Shown here: in pieces, positions 28,084-37,108 of the stretch
Layout of the letters: each line of letters begins with the position of its first letter
How positions within the stretch are numbered: position 1 is the first letter of the stretch
NCBI RefSeq assembly: GCF_011927765.1
Contig: NZ_JAATJG010000006.1
Span: 124,001 to 188,000 of the forward strand
DNA from: Wenyingzhuangia aestuarii
GTDB lineage: Bacteria; Bacteroidota; Bacteroidia; Flavobacteriales; Flavobacteriaceae
Reading direction: 5' to 3'
Length of the DNA stretch: 64,000 nucleotides
The notes under the pieces: generated by a model
Told to the model about the DNA's origin: nothing
What the model saw: only the letters and a program-made list of their open reading frames with translations
Databases searched by the model: none
Position numbers and translations under genes: made by a program

Positions 28084-29086
28084 AATAATTAGCCAAACTG
28101 GTTTTTATTCTTCCTTTTATTTTATCTACAAACCAAGAAGGCGAAAGCACTTTAATAGCTTCTCCGTAAGACAGAATTTGTTGTTCCAATTCGTAATTTG
28201 GAATTACTTCTATGGTAAACGTAAATCCATGATCATCTAAACTTACTTTTTTCTGACTCCCATGTAAAGGCTTAGTCACCATATAGGCAGATAAACCTGG
28301 ATTTGCGTGCAAAGTAACCTTTGTAATTTCGGTATCTAAACCTCTGGTAACTCCTATAATATCTTCGTATCGTTCGGTAAAATCTATATCAGAGACTTCG
28401 TACACATCTTTGGTTTCTTTTATAAAAGCAATTCTATCAATAGCCAAAGTGGTTACAGGCTTATATTTAGAGTTTGTTCCCAACAAAAACCATCTATTAT
28501 TGTATTGTTTTAAATACTGTGGATGCATAGAAATTTCTTCGACTTCGTTTTTCTGAAATGTTTGATACCCTACAATCAATACTTTTTCGTACAAAATGGC
28601 ATGAAACAACGTATTTAAATGCTCCAATCCTTTTAAATAAGGATTGCTTTCAAAACCTAGAATTTCTCTGGGAGTTTCGTGGATATCTAAATCTTTTTCT
28701 AGCTTTAAAGTCAATTCTTCTACCCATCCAAATTGAGGCATTCCTTTAATTCTGTTTAACGTTAACAAAGCCTCTTTTAATTGTTGAGCCTCTGTCTCAT
28801 TCATGGGTTGATTGTTGATAGAAAAATTTGGATCTGCATATCTGTAATAAGCCGTTCTCCCCTGCTTGGTTACTTCCAAATCTACTCCATAACCTTGTTC
28901 ACTTTTCATAAAGTTAATATCCTCATACACCTGCCTACGTTTAATACCGGTACTACTCCCATTAAAATCGTACAAAGCCTGATTACAGGCTTCAATTAAA
29001 TCTAGTATGGAATAACTTTTTCCTGTGTTTCTAAAACATTTGTCTAATGCTTGGTAACGGATAATTGCATTTTTATTAGTTGCCAT
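28082..29086 (-). CDS. WYL-domain transcriptional regulator (YafY-type)
   Basis: A 334-residue regulator. The N-terminal winged helix-turn-helix-like region (about 1-75) precedes a WYL ligand-binding domain at about 150-230 (VLIVGYQTF, HPQYLKQYNNRWFLLG) and a C-terminal WCX extension. WYL proteins regulate stress, DNA repair or defence genes and may bind nucleic acid ligands. It is monocistronic and divergent from a 71-residue small protein. No defence operon is attached. The target is unknown. Confidence 0.85.
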   Translation of the reverse strand: MATNKNAIIRYQALDKCFRNTGKSYSILDLIEACNQALYDFNGSSTGIKRRQVYEDINFMKSEQGYGVDLEVTKQGRTAYYRYADPNFSINNQPMNETEAQQLKEALLTLNRIKGMPQFGWVEELTLKLEKDLDIHETPREILGFESNPYLKGLEHLNTLFHAILYEKVLIVGYQTFQKNEVEEISMHPQYLKQYNNRWFLLGTNSKYKPVTTLAIDRIAFIKETKDVYEVSDIDFTERYEDIIGVTRGLDTEITKVTLHANPGLSAYMVTKPLHGSQKKVSLDDHGFTFTIEVIPNYELEQQILSYGEAIKVLSPSWFVDKIKGRIKTSLANY

Positions 29087-29217
29087 TTTCTAAAGTTTTC
29101 AAGTTGATGAGTTGCTCTATTAAAGTTTTACTGCTCTCTAAAAACGAAAATAATCAATTGTGCACAAAGAAAGCACACATAACACTCATATTTGTCATAA
29201 ATAAAAAAAGATAAATT

Positions 29218-29433
29218 ATGTATACTCAACTATCCTTACATCAACAAAGAAAAAAATTAAACAGCATTTACGACAACATCATTAATCAGAGAGAATTACC
29301 TGAGCAAGAATTTGATGAATTGATGCGTTTGTGGATTTCTGAAAATGAAAAATTAGAAGAAAAAGAAACTCAATTTGAGTGTTATTTTTCAACCCTACAA
29401 ACCACAAACAATTATGTACAAATGGCTTTCTAA
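29218..29433 (+). CDS. Small hypothetical protein (71 aa)
   Basis: A 71-residue protein, no signal or membrane segment, with helix-forming acidic and polar sequence (SIYDNIINQRELPEQEF..., ENEKLEEKETQF). It is divergent from the WYL regulator with about 130 bp between, and is followed by a hairpin. No family recognised. Codon composition and the following hairpin make it a credible gene, though it could be spurious. Confidence 0.5.
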   Translation: MYTQLSLHQQRKKLNSIYDNIINQRELPEQEFDELMRLWISENEKLEEKETQFECYFSTLQTTNNYVQMAF

Positions 29434-29440
29434 ACTTAAC

Positions 29441-29476
29441 TAACAAGCTTAGTGTTTTAAAATGCTAAGCTTGTTA
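29441..29476. terminator. Inverted repeat at the end of the small gene and pxpC
   Basis: A perfect 12-bp stem (taacaagcttag with ctaagcttgtta) with a 12-nt loop. The pxpC stop codon is in its right arm. The T-rich stretch is weak, so termination is less certain than elsewhere. Confidence 0.55.
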
Positions 29477-30334
29477 TGTTCTTATTTTAAAAGTAACCGT
29501 TCCTCCTATGGGGAGCTGTGCCAATTGATTGATGGCTTTTTCGGTTAAATTTACCATTCGTAAATAACCACCAGTAGTAGGTGCATCTGCCATCATTACA
29601 ATAGGATTTCCTGCTTTGGTAATTTGCACTGTCCCTTTTACTATTCCCGATGAAATAATTTCATCAACTACAGGCATGCTTATGAGAGTTCCCTCTAAAC
29701 GAATTCCTATTCTGTTGCTATTTTTACTAACGGTATAGGTAGAGTTTAAAAATTGGGTTTGACTTTCCAAAGAAAACAATTCCCATTCCGGTCCTTTTAA
29801 ACAAGCTACCTCAATACTATTTAAATAGGTATTTGTTTTAACCTTGGCATGTACATTTATTGGTTTAGGATTAGATATAGAAAGTACCATTCCTTTTTCT
29901 AAAGCCTTACCATTAACACCACCAATAGCCGCAGGCACATAAGTAGATTTACTTCCAAAAACAGGAGCTACCTCTATTTCACCCGCAAAAGCAATATAGC
30001 CATACATTCCAGTACTGGCTCCGGACAAAGAAACAATTCCATCTTTAGGAATTTGAAGCACCTTATTCATAGCCACTTCTTTTCCATTTACTTTAGGGTG
30101 CATATTTGCACCGGTAATGGCAATTGCTATGGCATCGTTTGTTCTAAATTTAATTCCTAATAGCATCATTTCAATCAACACTGTATTAGGAGCATTATTT
30201 AACAAACCATTAGCCAAATGAGCTGCATTTGCATCCATAAAACCACAGGCAGGAATTCCTTTGTCCAAAAAAGCCATTCGGCCATCGTCTTGAAGCGTAG
30301 CAGAAAGTCCTGAAGAAATAATTTCTATGTTCAT
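29474..30334 (-). CDS. pxpC: 5-oxoprolinase subunit C, biotin-dependent carboxyltransferase-like
   Basis: A 286-residue protein of the KipA/AHS2 family, the third subunit of the prokaryotic 5-oxoprolinase that uses ATP to open 5-oxoproline to glutamate. Visible blocks are GRMAFLDKGIPACGFMD at the N-terminus, AIAITGANM, YGYIAFAGEIEV and MMADAPTTGGYLRM near the end. The start overlaps the pxpB stop by four bases, so the two are co-translated. The order pxpA-pxpB-pxpC is complete. There is no transporter gene in the operon. Confidence 0.92.
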   Translation of the reverse strand: MNIEIISSGLSATLQDDGRMAFLDKGIPACGFMDANAAHLANGLLNNAPNTVLIEMMLLGIKFRTNDAIAIAITGANMHPKVNGKEVAMNKVLQIPKDGIVSLSGASTGMYGYIAFAGEIEVAPVFGSKSTYVPAAIGGVNGKALEKGMVLSISNPKPINVHAKVKTNTYLNSIEVACLKGPEWELFSLESQTQFLNSTYTVSKNSNRIGIRLEGTLISMPVVDEIISSGIVKGTVQITKAGNPIVMMADAPTTGGYLRMVNLTEKAINQLAQLPIGGTVTFKIRT

Positions 30335-31005
30335 GACTTTTTTATTTTATAAAATTCTTTTTCTGTAATAGGAACAAATTGCACTAAATCTCCCATAGCG
30401 ACCAACGCAGGTTGTTCTTTAGAAAATAGTTCTAAAGGAGTTTGCCCAATAATTTGCCATCCCCCTGGAGTTTCTAAAGGATAAACTCCCGTTTGCTGGT
30501 CGGCCAAACCTACAGCTCCTGCAGGAATCCTTAATCTTGGAGTGGCTTTTCTAGGCATGTGCAAACGCTGATCCAAACCGCCTAAATACATAAAACCTGG
30601 AGCAAAACCCAACATATAAACTAGATAAGGTTGTGCGGTATGAATGTCTATAATTTCTTGAATTGATACATTCAGTTTTTCTGACACCTCTTGTAAATCT
30701 AAAGCAAATGCTTCCTCATAACAAACTGGAATCTCTACCGTTTTTTGAGCTTGAACAACTTCATCAGATACTTGAAAAGGGGTGTTCTCTAAGAAAACTT
30801 TTAAAGTTTTACCTTCTATTTTATCAGGATCAAAAAGTACTGTAAGGGAGTTGTATGCGGGAATTAAAGACACTACTCCCTTAATGTGATTGTTTTTTAA
30901 ATAGTGATAACATGATTTTACTTGGTGATGAACTTCTAATGAAATTTCATTTTTAAACCTTAACAACAAGGCTTTTTCACCGTATGTAATTACGTCATAT
31001 TGCAT
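30331..31005 (-). CDS. pxpB: 5-oxoprolinase subunit B (KipI-like)
   Basis: A 224-residue protein of the KipI/AHS1 carboxyltransferase family. Signature blocks are YGEKALLLRF near the start, LTVLFDP, YMLGFAPGFMYLGGLD and ATPRLRIPAGAVGLADQQTGVYP, TPGGWQIIGQTPL. It works with pxpA and pxpC in ATP-dependent 5-oxoproline hydrolysis in the cytoplasm. It overlaps both neighbours (11 bp with pxpA, 4 bp with pxpC), a tight operon. Confidence 0.93.
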   Translation of the reverse strand: MQYDVITYGEKALLLRFKNEISLEVHHQVKSCYHYLKNNHIKGVVSLIPAYNSLTVLFDPDKIEGKTLKVFLENTPFQVSDEVVQAQKTVEIPVCYEEAFALDLQEVSEKLNVSIQEIIDIHTAQPYLVYMLGFAPGFMYLGGLDQRLHMPRKATPRLRIPAGAVGLADQQTGVYPLETPGGWQIIGQTPLELFSKEQPALVAMGDLVQFVPITEKEFYKIKKS

Positions 31006-31729
31006 TTTTAATCTCTATATTATTTTCCTTTAACTGCTGACAAACGTATGATACTAAGTCTACTGCCTCAGGAGTGTCTCCATGAAAACAAATACTGTCT
31101 ACATTTACTACTAACGGTTCCCCTTGCACACTTATTATTTCTTTAGTGGTTAAAAGTTTTTCTATTTGTTGCCAAACTTCTTTTTTATCGTGAATTACCG
31201 CTAATTCTTCGGATCTGTTTACCAAACTACCATCACTATTATAACGTCTGTCTGCAAAACTTTCTTTTAAAAACAATACGTAATTCTTTTTAGCGATAGG
31301 CTCTAACACAGAACCCGACAACCCCATTAAAGCTACACTAGGCTCTATATTTTTAACTACATCTACCAATAAATTTGCTGTAAATTCATCTACAGCGGCT
31401 TTGTTATATAAAGCTCCATGAGGTTTTACATACCGAACTACAGCCCCTTCTTCTCTGGCAATGTTAATTAGTGTTAATATTTGATGTTGGATATTATTTT
31501 TCAGCAATTCTGGGGCAATCTCCATTTCTTTACGTCCAAAATGCTCTGGATCTGGATACGAAGGATGCGCTCCAATAGTTACTCCATATTTTTTAGCCAA
31601 ACGTATAGTAGCTCTCATAGAGTTCTCTGTACCTGCATGGCCTCCACAAGCAATATTACAAGAAGAAATTTTTTGCATTAACTCCTCATCAAACAAAAAA
31701 CCTTCTCCTAAATCTGCATTAATATCCAT
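30995..31729 (-). CDS. pxpA: 5-oxoprolinase subunit A (LamB/YcsF family)
   Basis: A 244-residue protein of the LamB/YcsF family, first gene of the 5-oxoprolinase operon. It begins MDINADLGEGF and has SCNIACGGHAG, GVTIGAHPSYPD, VRYVKPHGALYN, LKESFADRRYN and ICFHGDTPEAV, all family-typical with metal-binding-type acidic and histidine residues. It catalyses the hydrolysis of 5-oxoproline with pxpB/C and ATP. No regulator is linked. Confidence 0.95.
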   Translation of the reverse strand: MDINADLGEGFLFDEELMQKISSCNIACGGHAGTENSMRATIRLAKKYGVTIGAHPSYPDPEHFGRKEMEIAPELLKNNIQHQILTLINIAREEGAVVRYVKPHGALYNKAAVDEFTANLLVDVVKNIEPSVALMGLSGSVLEPIAKKNYVLFLKESFADRRYNSDGSLVNRSEELAVIHDKKEVWQQIEKLLTTKEIISVQGEPLVVNVDSICFHGDTPEAVDLVSYVCQQLKENNIEIKNAI

Positions 31730-31834
31730 TTCTTATTTTGTTGATTATTAAAAGTGAATTTAGAAATAATAAAAAACAAAAGAGAACTATATACTGTTAA
31801 ATATTTTGAAAGAATTGAAAAGGTATAACGCATA

Positions 31835-31865
31835 AAAAAACCACTTATTTAGTAAGTGGTTTTTT
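31835..31865 (-). terminator. Terminator of the GH29 gene
   Basis: A 13-bp stem (aaaaaaccactta with taagtggtttttt) and 5-nt loop, three bases beyond the GH29 stop. The minus-strand reading has a T tract after the hairpin. Confidence 0.85.
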
Positions 31866-31868
31866 GTA

Positions 31869-33392
31869 CTATTCCAATTCAAATTTTAATACCGTGGCAA
31901 TATCACTCATAGGAGCATCGGGAATGGTTAGTTTAAAACCTGAATGTCCCCAATCATAAGCTACTTCAGTTTCAGAACCTAAAACCACAATACGTTTTAT
32001 GTTAGAACGCGGAGGCAATCTATGCTTTGCCAATAAACGAAGAGAAACCTCTTTGCCTACTTTGGGTTTTCCTAAGAAAATTAAATACATACTTTTTTCA
32101 TCCTTAGATTGGGTAATACGAATATCGTCTGCGGTGTATTTAATTGTAGCCGACTGACCTCCGTGAACTCCCTCTTCACTTTGAGCATTTCCAAAACCAA
32201 ATACATCCCACGGCTTGGTATTGTAAATAGCCTCTCCATACTTAGAAAACCAATCTCCCATTTCTAATAAAATCTTGCGTTGTTCTTGTGGAATGGTTCC
32301 GTCAGCCTTAGGAGATACATTTAATAAAACAACTCCATTTTTACTCACCACATCAATCAAATTACTCATTACCATGTGTGTATCCTTGTAGGTTTGTCCC
32401 TCAACATAACTCCAAGATTTGTAACTCAAGGTAATATCTGTCATCCATAACTTTTCTGTAATATCTTTTTTACCTCCTTGCTCTATATCCAATACTCCAA
32501 TTTCTTTAGGTAAATCTCGTTGTTTGTAACCTATAAAAACCTCTTGATCATTTTTAGCAGCTTCATTAAAGTAATCGGCACACATTTGTTGTCTTATCTT
32601 TTCAGGAATAAAATCCAACCAAGAGTCAAACCATATTGCATCTGGATGGTATTGATCTACAACTTCGTTAATTTGACGAGCCCAATTTTGATGAAATTTT
32701 TCTTTAGGTATGTTTCCATATAAAATACTTAACTCTGGATCTTTAGATGATGTATGCCAGTCTGGATTGTAGGTGTAATGACTGTTAAAGTCTCCCCAAT
32801 TTTCAGGTTGATGGGTATTTCTCTGTAAATTTCTTGCATGATGAAAGGTGGTAATCAACTTCATGTCGTTTTTACGAATCGCTTTGGCTATCTCTCCTGT
32901 AATATCTTTTTTAGGGCCTTTGTCAAAAGAATTCCAAGGATTGACCTCACTCTTCCACATAGCAAAACCATCGTGATGTTGCGCTACAGGTCCAGCAAAC
33001 TTAGCTCCCGCTTTTTTAAACAAAGAAACCCATTCTTCGGCATCAAAATGCTCTGCCTTAAAATCGGGCACAAAATGATGATACCCAAATTCTTTTTGAG
33101 AACCATAGGTTTTTAAATGATGCTTATAAACAGGATGATCCTTAATATACATTTTACTAGGATACCATTCGTTTTCATAAGCAGGTACGGTATAAACTCC
33201 CCAATGAAAATAAATTCCAAATTTAGCATCACTCAACCAATCTGGTGCTGTTTTATGTTTGGCTAGAGACTCCCAATCTGGAGTATAAATTTCTTTGGTC
33301 TCTTTAAGACTGCTTAAATTTGGCTCTTTGTCCTTTTTACAGGAAACCATAGATAGCACTGCTAAAAAAAGAAAAGTAAGTTTTTTACACAT
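31869..33392 (-). CDS. GH29-type alpha-L-fucosidase lipoprotein
   Basis: A 507-residue lipoprotein (lipobox LSMVSC). The catalytic TIM barrel has the GH29 opening SDAKFGIYFHWGVYTVPAYENEWY, QHHDGFAMWKS, and HPDAIWFDSW with the likely nucleophile aspartate at about residue 230 (WFD). A C-terminal beta-sandwich starts at about 420. It would release L-fucose from oligosaccharides in the periplasm or at the surface. It is monocistronic with no SusCD, sulfatase or fucose-catabolism gene beside it, so the substrate is open. ATG 33392 is preferred to the GTG at 33419 because it gives the signal peptide. Confidence 0.88.
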   Translation of the reverse strand: MCKKLTFLFLAVLSMVSCKKDKEPNLSSLKETKEIYTPDWESLAKHKTAPDWLSDAKFGIYFHWGVYTVPAYENEWYPSKMYIKDHPVYKHHLKTYGSQKEFGYHHFVPDFKAEHFDAEEWVSLFKKAGAKFAGPVAQHHDGFAMWKSEVNPWNSFDKGPKKDITGEIAKAIRKNDMKLITTFHHARNLQRNTHQPENWGDFNSHYTYNPDWHTSSKDPELSILYGNIPKEKFHQNWARQINEVVDQYHPDAIWFDSWLDFIPEKIRQQMCADYFNEAAKNDQEVFIGYKQRDLPKEIGVLDIEQGGKKDITEKLWMTDITLSYKSWSYVEGQTYKDTHMVMSNLIDVVSKNGVVLLNVSPKADGTIPQEQRKILLEMGDWFSKYGEAIYNTKPWDVFGFGNAQSEEGVHGGQSATIKYTADDIRITQSKDEKSMYLIFLGKPKVGKEVSLRLLAKHRLPPRSNIKRIVVLGSETEVAYDWGHSGFKLTIPDAPMSDIATVLKFELE

Positions 33393-33487
33393 AATTATTT
33401 GATTAGTATTTACCTGCACAAAGTATATGTTTAAAACCTAATAATACACTACGTATGTTCCTGATGCTGTAACAATTGGTTTATTTT

Positions 33488-34921
33488 TTAAGGCTGATCT
33501 TCAAAAAACTCCTTGCCAAAACCTATTAAATAGACTTTTTCTTTGGCTCTGGTAATGGCTGTATACAACCAACGCATACTATCTTTGGTTAATCCATCGG
33601 GCAAATAAGGTTGTTCTATAAAAATAGTGTTCCATTGCCCCCCTTGAGATTTGTGACAAGTCATGGCATAAGCAAACTTAATCTGTAAAGCGTTAAAATA
33701 ATGATTGTTTTTAACCGCTAACATTTGTTTGTATTTGGATTTTTCATCGGCATAATCTTGCAAAACTTCCTGATACAACCTATTAGATTGCTCATAGGTT
33801 AGCGATGGACTTTCCGAAGTAACCGTGTCTAGCAACAAAACGGTGTCTATAGGTTGTAAATCCGCATAATCAATTAACCTTAATTTAACTTCGGCAAATC
33901 TAAAACCGTACAATTCTTTAATATTATAGATTTGTTGTACTTCGGCAATATCACCATTGGCAATAAAATCAGCCTCTGTGGTATCTTTTAACCAGAAATA
34001 ATTATTCTTGACAATCATTACATAGTCACCCGCAGAAATTTCGCTTTCTTGACCACGTATTTTGGTTCTTATTTGCTGATTGTATTGATTGGCACGCTTG
34101 TTAGAACGTACAATAAAGGCCGTATCTTCTACTCCTGCCTTGTCATAAGCATTGGTAATGGCTTCTTCTATATCATAACCATCTTCTAAACGAACAATGT
34201 CTGGAAAACCTAAATCAAACTGAAAATCATAAAAACCATCTCTTTCTAACTGACCTCTTAAAGTGGTTGCATTGGTTAGAATTCCAGACCCTTCATTTTG
34301 TCTCATCACTTGATCTAATTCTAACAAATAAGGGTTTTTATGGTAATTTATTGCCAATGTATCTTCCGATAATGCAGGACTTAACTCCGATTTTACGGGT
34401 GGTAACTGTGCAGTATCTCCAATAAAAATCAATTTACAGTTAAAACCATTGTACACATAATCCATCAAATCATCTAACAAAGAGTTGTTATCAAACAAAC
34501 TTACCTCTCCAGAACTGTCGGCAATCATAGAAGATTCATCTACAATAAAAAACGTATTGGTATGCTTATTAGGCTGTTTTACAAAGGCAACATTTCCGTT
34601 AGATTGCTTTTTAGGATGGTATATTTTTTTGTGAATTGTGTAAGCTTTTTTCTTAGAGTAATTAGAAATTACTTTGGCGGCTCTACCAGTAGGTGCTAGC
34701 AAAACGGCTTTTTTACCTACTTCCCATAAATGGTTTACAAACGTACTTATAGAGGTAGTTTTACCTGTACCTGCATATCCTTTTAAAATAAAGATAGCAT
34801 CATCATCTGTGTCAAAAGAAAACTCGGCTAATTGGTTTAATAATTCCTCTTGAATTTTGGTAGGATCAAAGGGAAATTTTTGATGTAATCTTTTATAAAA
34901 TTCTGGTGCTGATTTTATCAT
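33488..34921 (-). CDS. RecD-like ATP-dependent DNA helicase
   Basis: A 477-residue superfamily 1 helicase of the short RecD/RecD2-like type. Motif I is GYAGTGKTTS at about 47-57, motif Ia LAPTGRAAK, motif II FIVDESSM, motif III GDTAQLPP, and the C-terminal part has YAMTCHKSQGGQW and LYTAITRAKEKV, the UvrD_C_2 type end. It probably unwinds DNA with 5'-3' polarity in repair. No recB/recC neighbour is present. It is a stand-alone gene, divergent from the operon at 35028. Confidence 0.9.
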   Translation of the reverse strand: MIKSAPEFYKRLHQKFPFDPTKIQEELLNQLAEFSFDTDDDAIFILKGYAGTGKTTSISTFVNHLWEVGKKAVLLAPTGRAAKVISNYSKKKAYTIHKKIYHPKKQSNGNVAFVKQPNKHTNTFFIVDESSMIADSSGEVSLFDNNSLLDDLMDYVYNGFNCKLIFIGDTAQLPPVKSELSPALSEDTLAINYHKNPYLLELDQVMRQNEGSGILTNATTLRGQLERDGFYDFQFDLGFPDIVRLEDGYDIEEAITNAYDKAGVEDTAFIVRSNKRANQYNQQIRTKIRGQESEISAGDYVMIVKNNYFWLKDTTEADFIANGDIAEVQQIYNIKELYGFRFAEVKLRLIDYADLQPIDTVLLLDTVTSESPSLTYEQSNRLYQEVLQDYADEKSKYKQMLAVKNNHYFNALQIKFAYAMTCHKSQGGQWNTIFIEQPYLPDGLTKDSMRWLYTAITRAKEKVYLIGFGKEFFEDQP

Positions 34922-34988
34922 GAAAAAAGTTTACACAAATATAAAGATTGAAAACCTCTTAAAAATTTTTATGAATAAAAAAAAATTG

Positions 34989-34996
34989 TAGATTTG
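34989..34996 (+). promoter_or_regulatory. Putative -7 box of the 35-38 kb operon
   Basis: TAGATTTG matches the Bacteroidota -7 consensus TAnnTTTG, 32 bases before the first ATG at 35028. A -33 TTTG is not clear. Confidence 0.4.
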
Positions 34997-35027
34997 TCTT
35001 CGTTCATTATAAAATTAACAAAAAACA

Positions 35028-35759
35028 ATGATTTTATTTATTCTTTTAGGTGTAGTAGTGGCTTTTGCTTTAGCATTACTTATAGTAAAGTATTTACCTA
35101 TTAAATTAACTCCAATTATATCAATTGTATTATTAGGAGCTGCAGGTTACCTGTCTTACTTAATTTATGACGGAATTATGGAACCCATTAAGTTCCATGA
35201 AGAAAAGAAAGTACGTTATACAGCGGTTATTAAGCAACTAAAATTAATTGCTGATGCACAAGATGCTCACAACACTATTTTAGGAAAATTTACAAGTAGT
35301 GGTGAAGGTTTAATTAAGTTTATTGATTCAGCTAAATTTCCTGTAACAGACACACATACAGAAATTGTAAAAGAAAACAGAGGTACTTCTTGGTCTCCAT
35401 TATGGGTAGAAGTAGAAAAGAAAGTAACTGATACAATAGGATACGAACCTGTAAAAGACAAAATTTTTGAAGGTCGTGATTATAAAAACATGTTAAAAAT
35501 TCCTGGTACTGATCAAGAATTTAAAATTGAAACTTCAGCGATCTTAAGAGCTAATAAAATTTTAGCTTCTGTATTTGAAGTAAAAATTGACAAAGCAGAT
35601 GTATTAAAAGGAATGAGTACTTCTTTAATCAAACAAGAAAAAGAAGCTTTAGGTGGTGATGATATTCCTGGTGGATACATTAGCATTGGTTCTTTAAACG
35701 AAGTTAGTATTAGTGGTAACTGGCCTCCATTATATGATGCATTGGTAAGAAATGAATAA
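35028..35759 (+). CDS. Conserved membrane-anchored hypothetical protein
   Basis: A 243-residue protein. Two hydrophobic helices at about 2-21 and 27-46 anchor it in the inner membrane, and the remainder is a soluble alpha/beta domain (KKVRYTAVIKQLKLIADAQ, FTSSGEGLIKFIDSA, GYISIGSLNEVSISGNWPPLYD). I do not recognise a characterised family. The gene overlaps the DUF3822 gene by 8 bp and heads an operon with rsmD and a patatin. A role linked to envelope or ribosome biology is inference from context only. Confidence 0.7.
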   Translation: MILFILLGVVVAFALALLIVKYLPIKLTPIISIVLLGAAGYLSYLIYDGIMEPIKFHEEKKVRYTAVIKQLKLIADAQDAHNTILGKFTSSGEGLIKFIDSAKFPVTDTHTEIVKENRGTSWSPLWVEVEKKVTDTIGYEPVKDKIFEGRDYKNMLKIPGTDQEFKIETSAILRANKILASVFEVKIDKADVLKGMSTSLIKQEKEALGGDDIPGGYISIGSLNEVSISGNWPPLYDALVRNE

Positions 35760-36561
35760 GGATACCTATTTACAGAATAACAAAAGATTATCCATCCAAT
35801 TAAGTTCGGATGGATTTTCTTTTTGTACTTATAACTTAGAAAACAATCAATATGAGCTATTTAAACATATTGATTTTTCTGGTTTAACAAATACACCTAA
35901 CGCGCTTTTACAAGAGGTAAAAGCCATTTTTGAAAAAGAAGAAATACTACATCACTCCTACAAAGAAGTAACCTTAATACACCATAATAATTTAAACACC
36001 TTTGTTCCTCAAGTATATTTTGACGAATCTTTGTTACACAATTATTTAGAAAACACCGTTAAAACTTTTGAAAACGACTTTGTGAGTTTTGATGAATTAG
36101 ATACTCTTAAAACAAACAATGTATACATTCCTTATGTAAACATTAACAACTTTATTTTTGATTCTTTTGGAGAATTTATTTACCTACACTCCTCCACCGT
36201 ATTTTTAACGAACATTTTAAAGAATTTTAAGGTTGCTCAAAAACAAATGTTTGTAAACGTATTTAAAAACGATTTTCAAATACTAGTTGTAGAAAATAAT
36301 CAACTAGTATTAGCCAATCATTTTAACTACACCACCAAAGAAGATTTTGCTTATTACGTTCTATTTGTGGCAGAACAATTAAAAATGGACAGCAATCAAT
36401 TTGAAATCACCCTTTTTGGAGCTATTAACGAACAAACAGAAGTTTTTAAACTCCTATATAATTACGTCCGTAATCTATCCGTTTACGCTACGTTAAACAC
36501 AAACCTTAGCCCACAAATAAAGGCTTTACCACAAGAACACTTCAACCTACTACACTTATGA
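35752..36561 (+). CDS. DUF3822 family protein
   Basis: A 269-residue protein that resembles the Bacteroidota DUF3822 family, an actin/ASKHA-like fold of unknown function (LSIQLSSDGFSFCTYNLENN at the start; HSSTVFLTNILKNF and NDFQILVVENNQLVLANHFNY in the middle). No membrane segment. It is translationally coupled at both ends: ATG inside the previous gene, and an ATGA overlap with rsmD. In Bacteroidota I recall this gene commonly beside rsmD; function unknown. Confidence 0.75.
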   Translation: MNKDTYLQNNKRLSIQLSSDGFSFCTYNLENNQYELFKHIDFSGLTNTPNALLQEVKAIFEKEEILHHSYKEVTLIHHNNLNTFVPQVYFDESLLHNYLENTVKTFENDFVSFDELDTLKTNNVYIPYVNINNFIFDSFGEFIYLHSSTVFLTNILKNFKVAQKQMFVNVFKNDFQILVVENNQLVLANHFNYTTKEDFAYYVLFVAEQLKMDSNQFEITLFGAINEQTEVFKLLYNYVRNLSVYATLNTNLSPQIKALPQEHFNLLHL

Positions 36562-37094
36562 GAATTATCTCAGGAAAATATAAATCTAGAAGATTAACAG
36601 CTCCTAACAACTTACCTGTTAGACCTACTACCGATATGGCCAAAGAAGGGCTGTTTAACATGATTAACAATTGGTACGACTTTGATGATATTGAAGTACT
36701 TGACCTATTTTCGGGTACCGGAAATATTAGTTTTGAGTTTGCTTCTAGAGGTACAACCTCTATTTTATCTGTAGATCAACACAGCGGATGTATTCACTAC
36801 ATCAATAAAATATCAAAGGAATTAGAATTAAACCTTAACACCATTAAAGCCGATGTGTTTACTTTCTTAGAAAAACACAAAGGGACTTATGATGTTATTT
36901 TTGCAGATCCTCCTTATGATTTTAGTGAGGAACAATTTTTTAAAATAGCAGATTTAGTTTATGAAAATGACTTACTTAGTGAACGTGGAACTTTAGTTAT
37001 AGAGCATTCTCAACAAACAGACTTAAGTAGTTCTAAATATTTTACACAAGCCAAAAGATACGGTGGCTGTATGTTTAGTTTTTTCGAAAAATAA
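36558..37094 (+). CDS. rsmD: 16S rRNA (guanine966-N2)-methyltransferase
   Basis: A 178-residue Rossmann methyltransferase matching RsmD: start MRIISGKYKSRRL, RPTTDMAKEGLFNMI, SAM motif DLFSGTGNISFEFASRG and catalytic DPPYDF at about 115. It methylates N2 of G966 in 16S rRNA during 30S assembly, using SAM, in the cytoplasm. Length matches the family. Its ATG overlaps the DUF3822 stop (ATGA), and the patatin gene follows 14 bp later. Confidence 0.95.
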   Translation: MRIISGKYKSRRLTAPNNLPVRPTTDMAKEGLFNMINNWYDFDDIEVLDLFSGTGNISFEFASRGTTSILSVDQHSGCIHYINKISKELELNLNTIKADVFTFLEKHKGTYDVIFADPPYDFSEEQFFKIADLVYENDLLSERGTLVIEHSQQTDLSSSKYFTQAKRYGGCMFSFFEK

Positions 37095-37108
37095 ACTTTA
37101 TAAAAACA

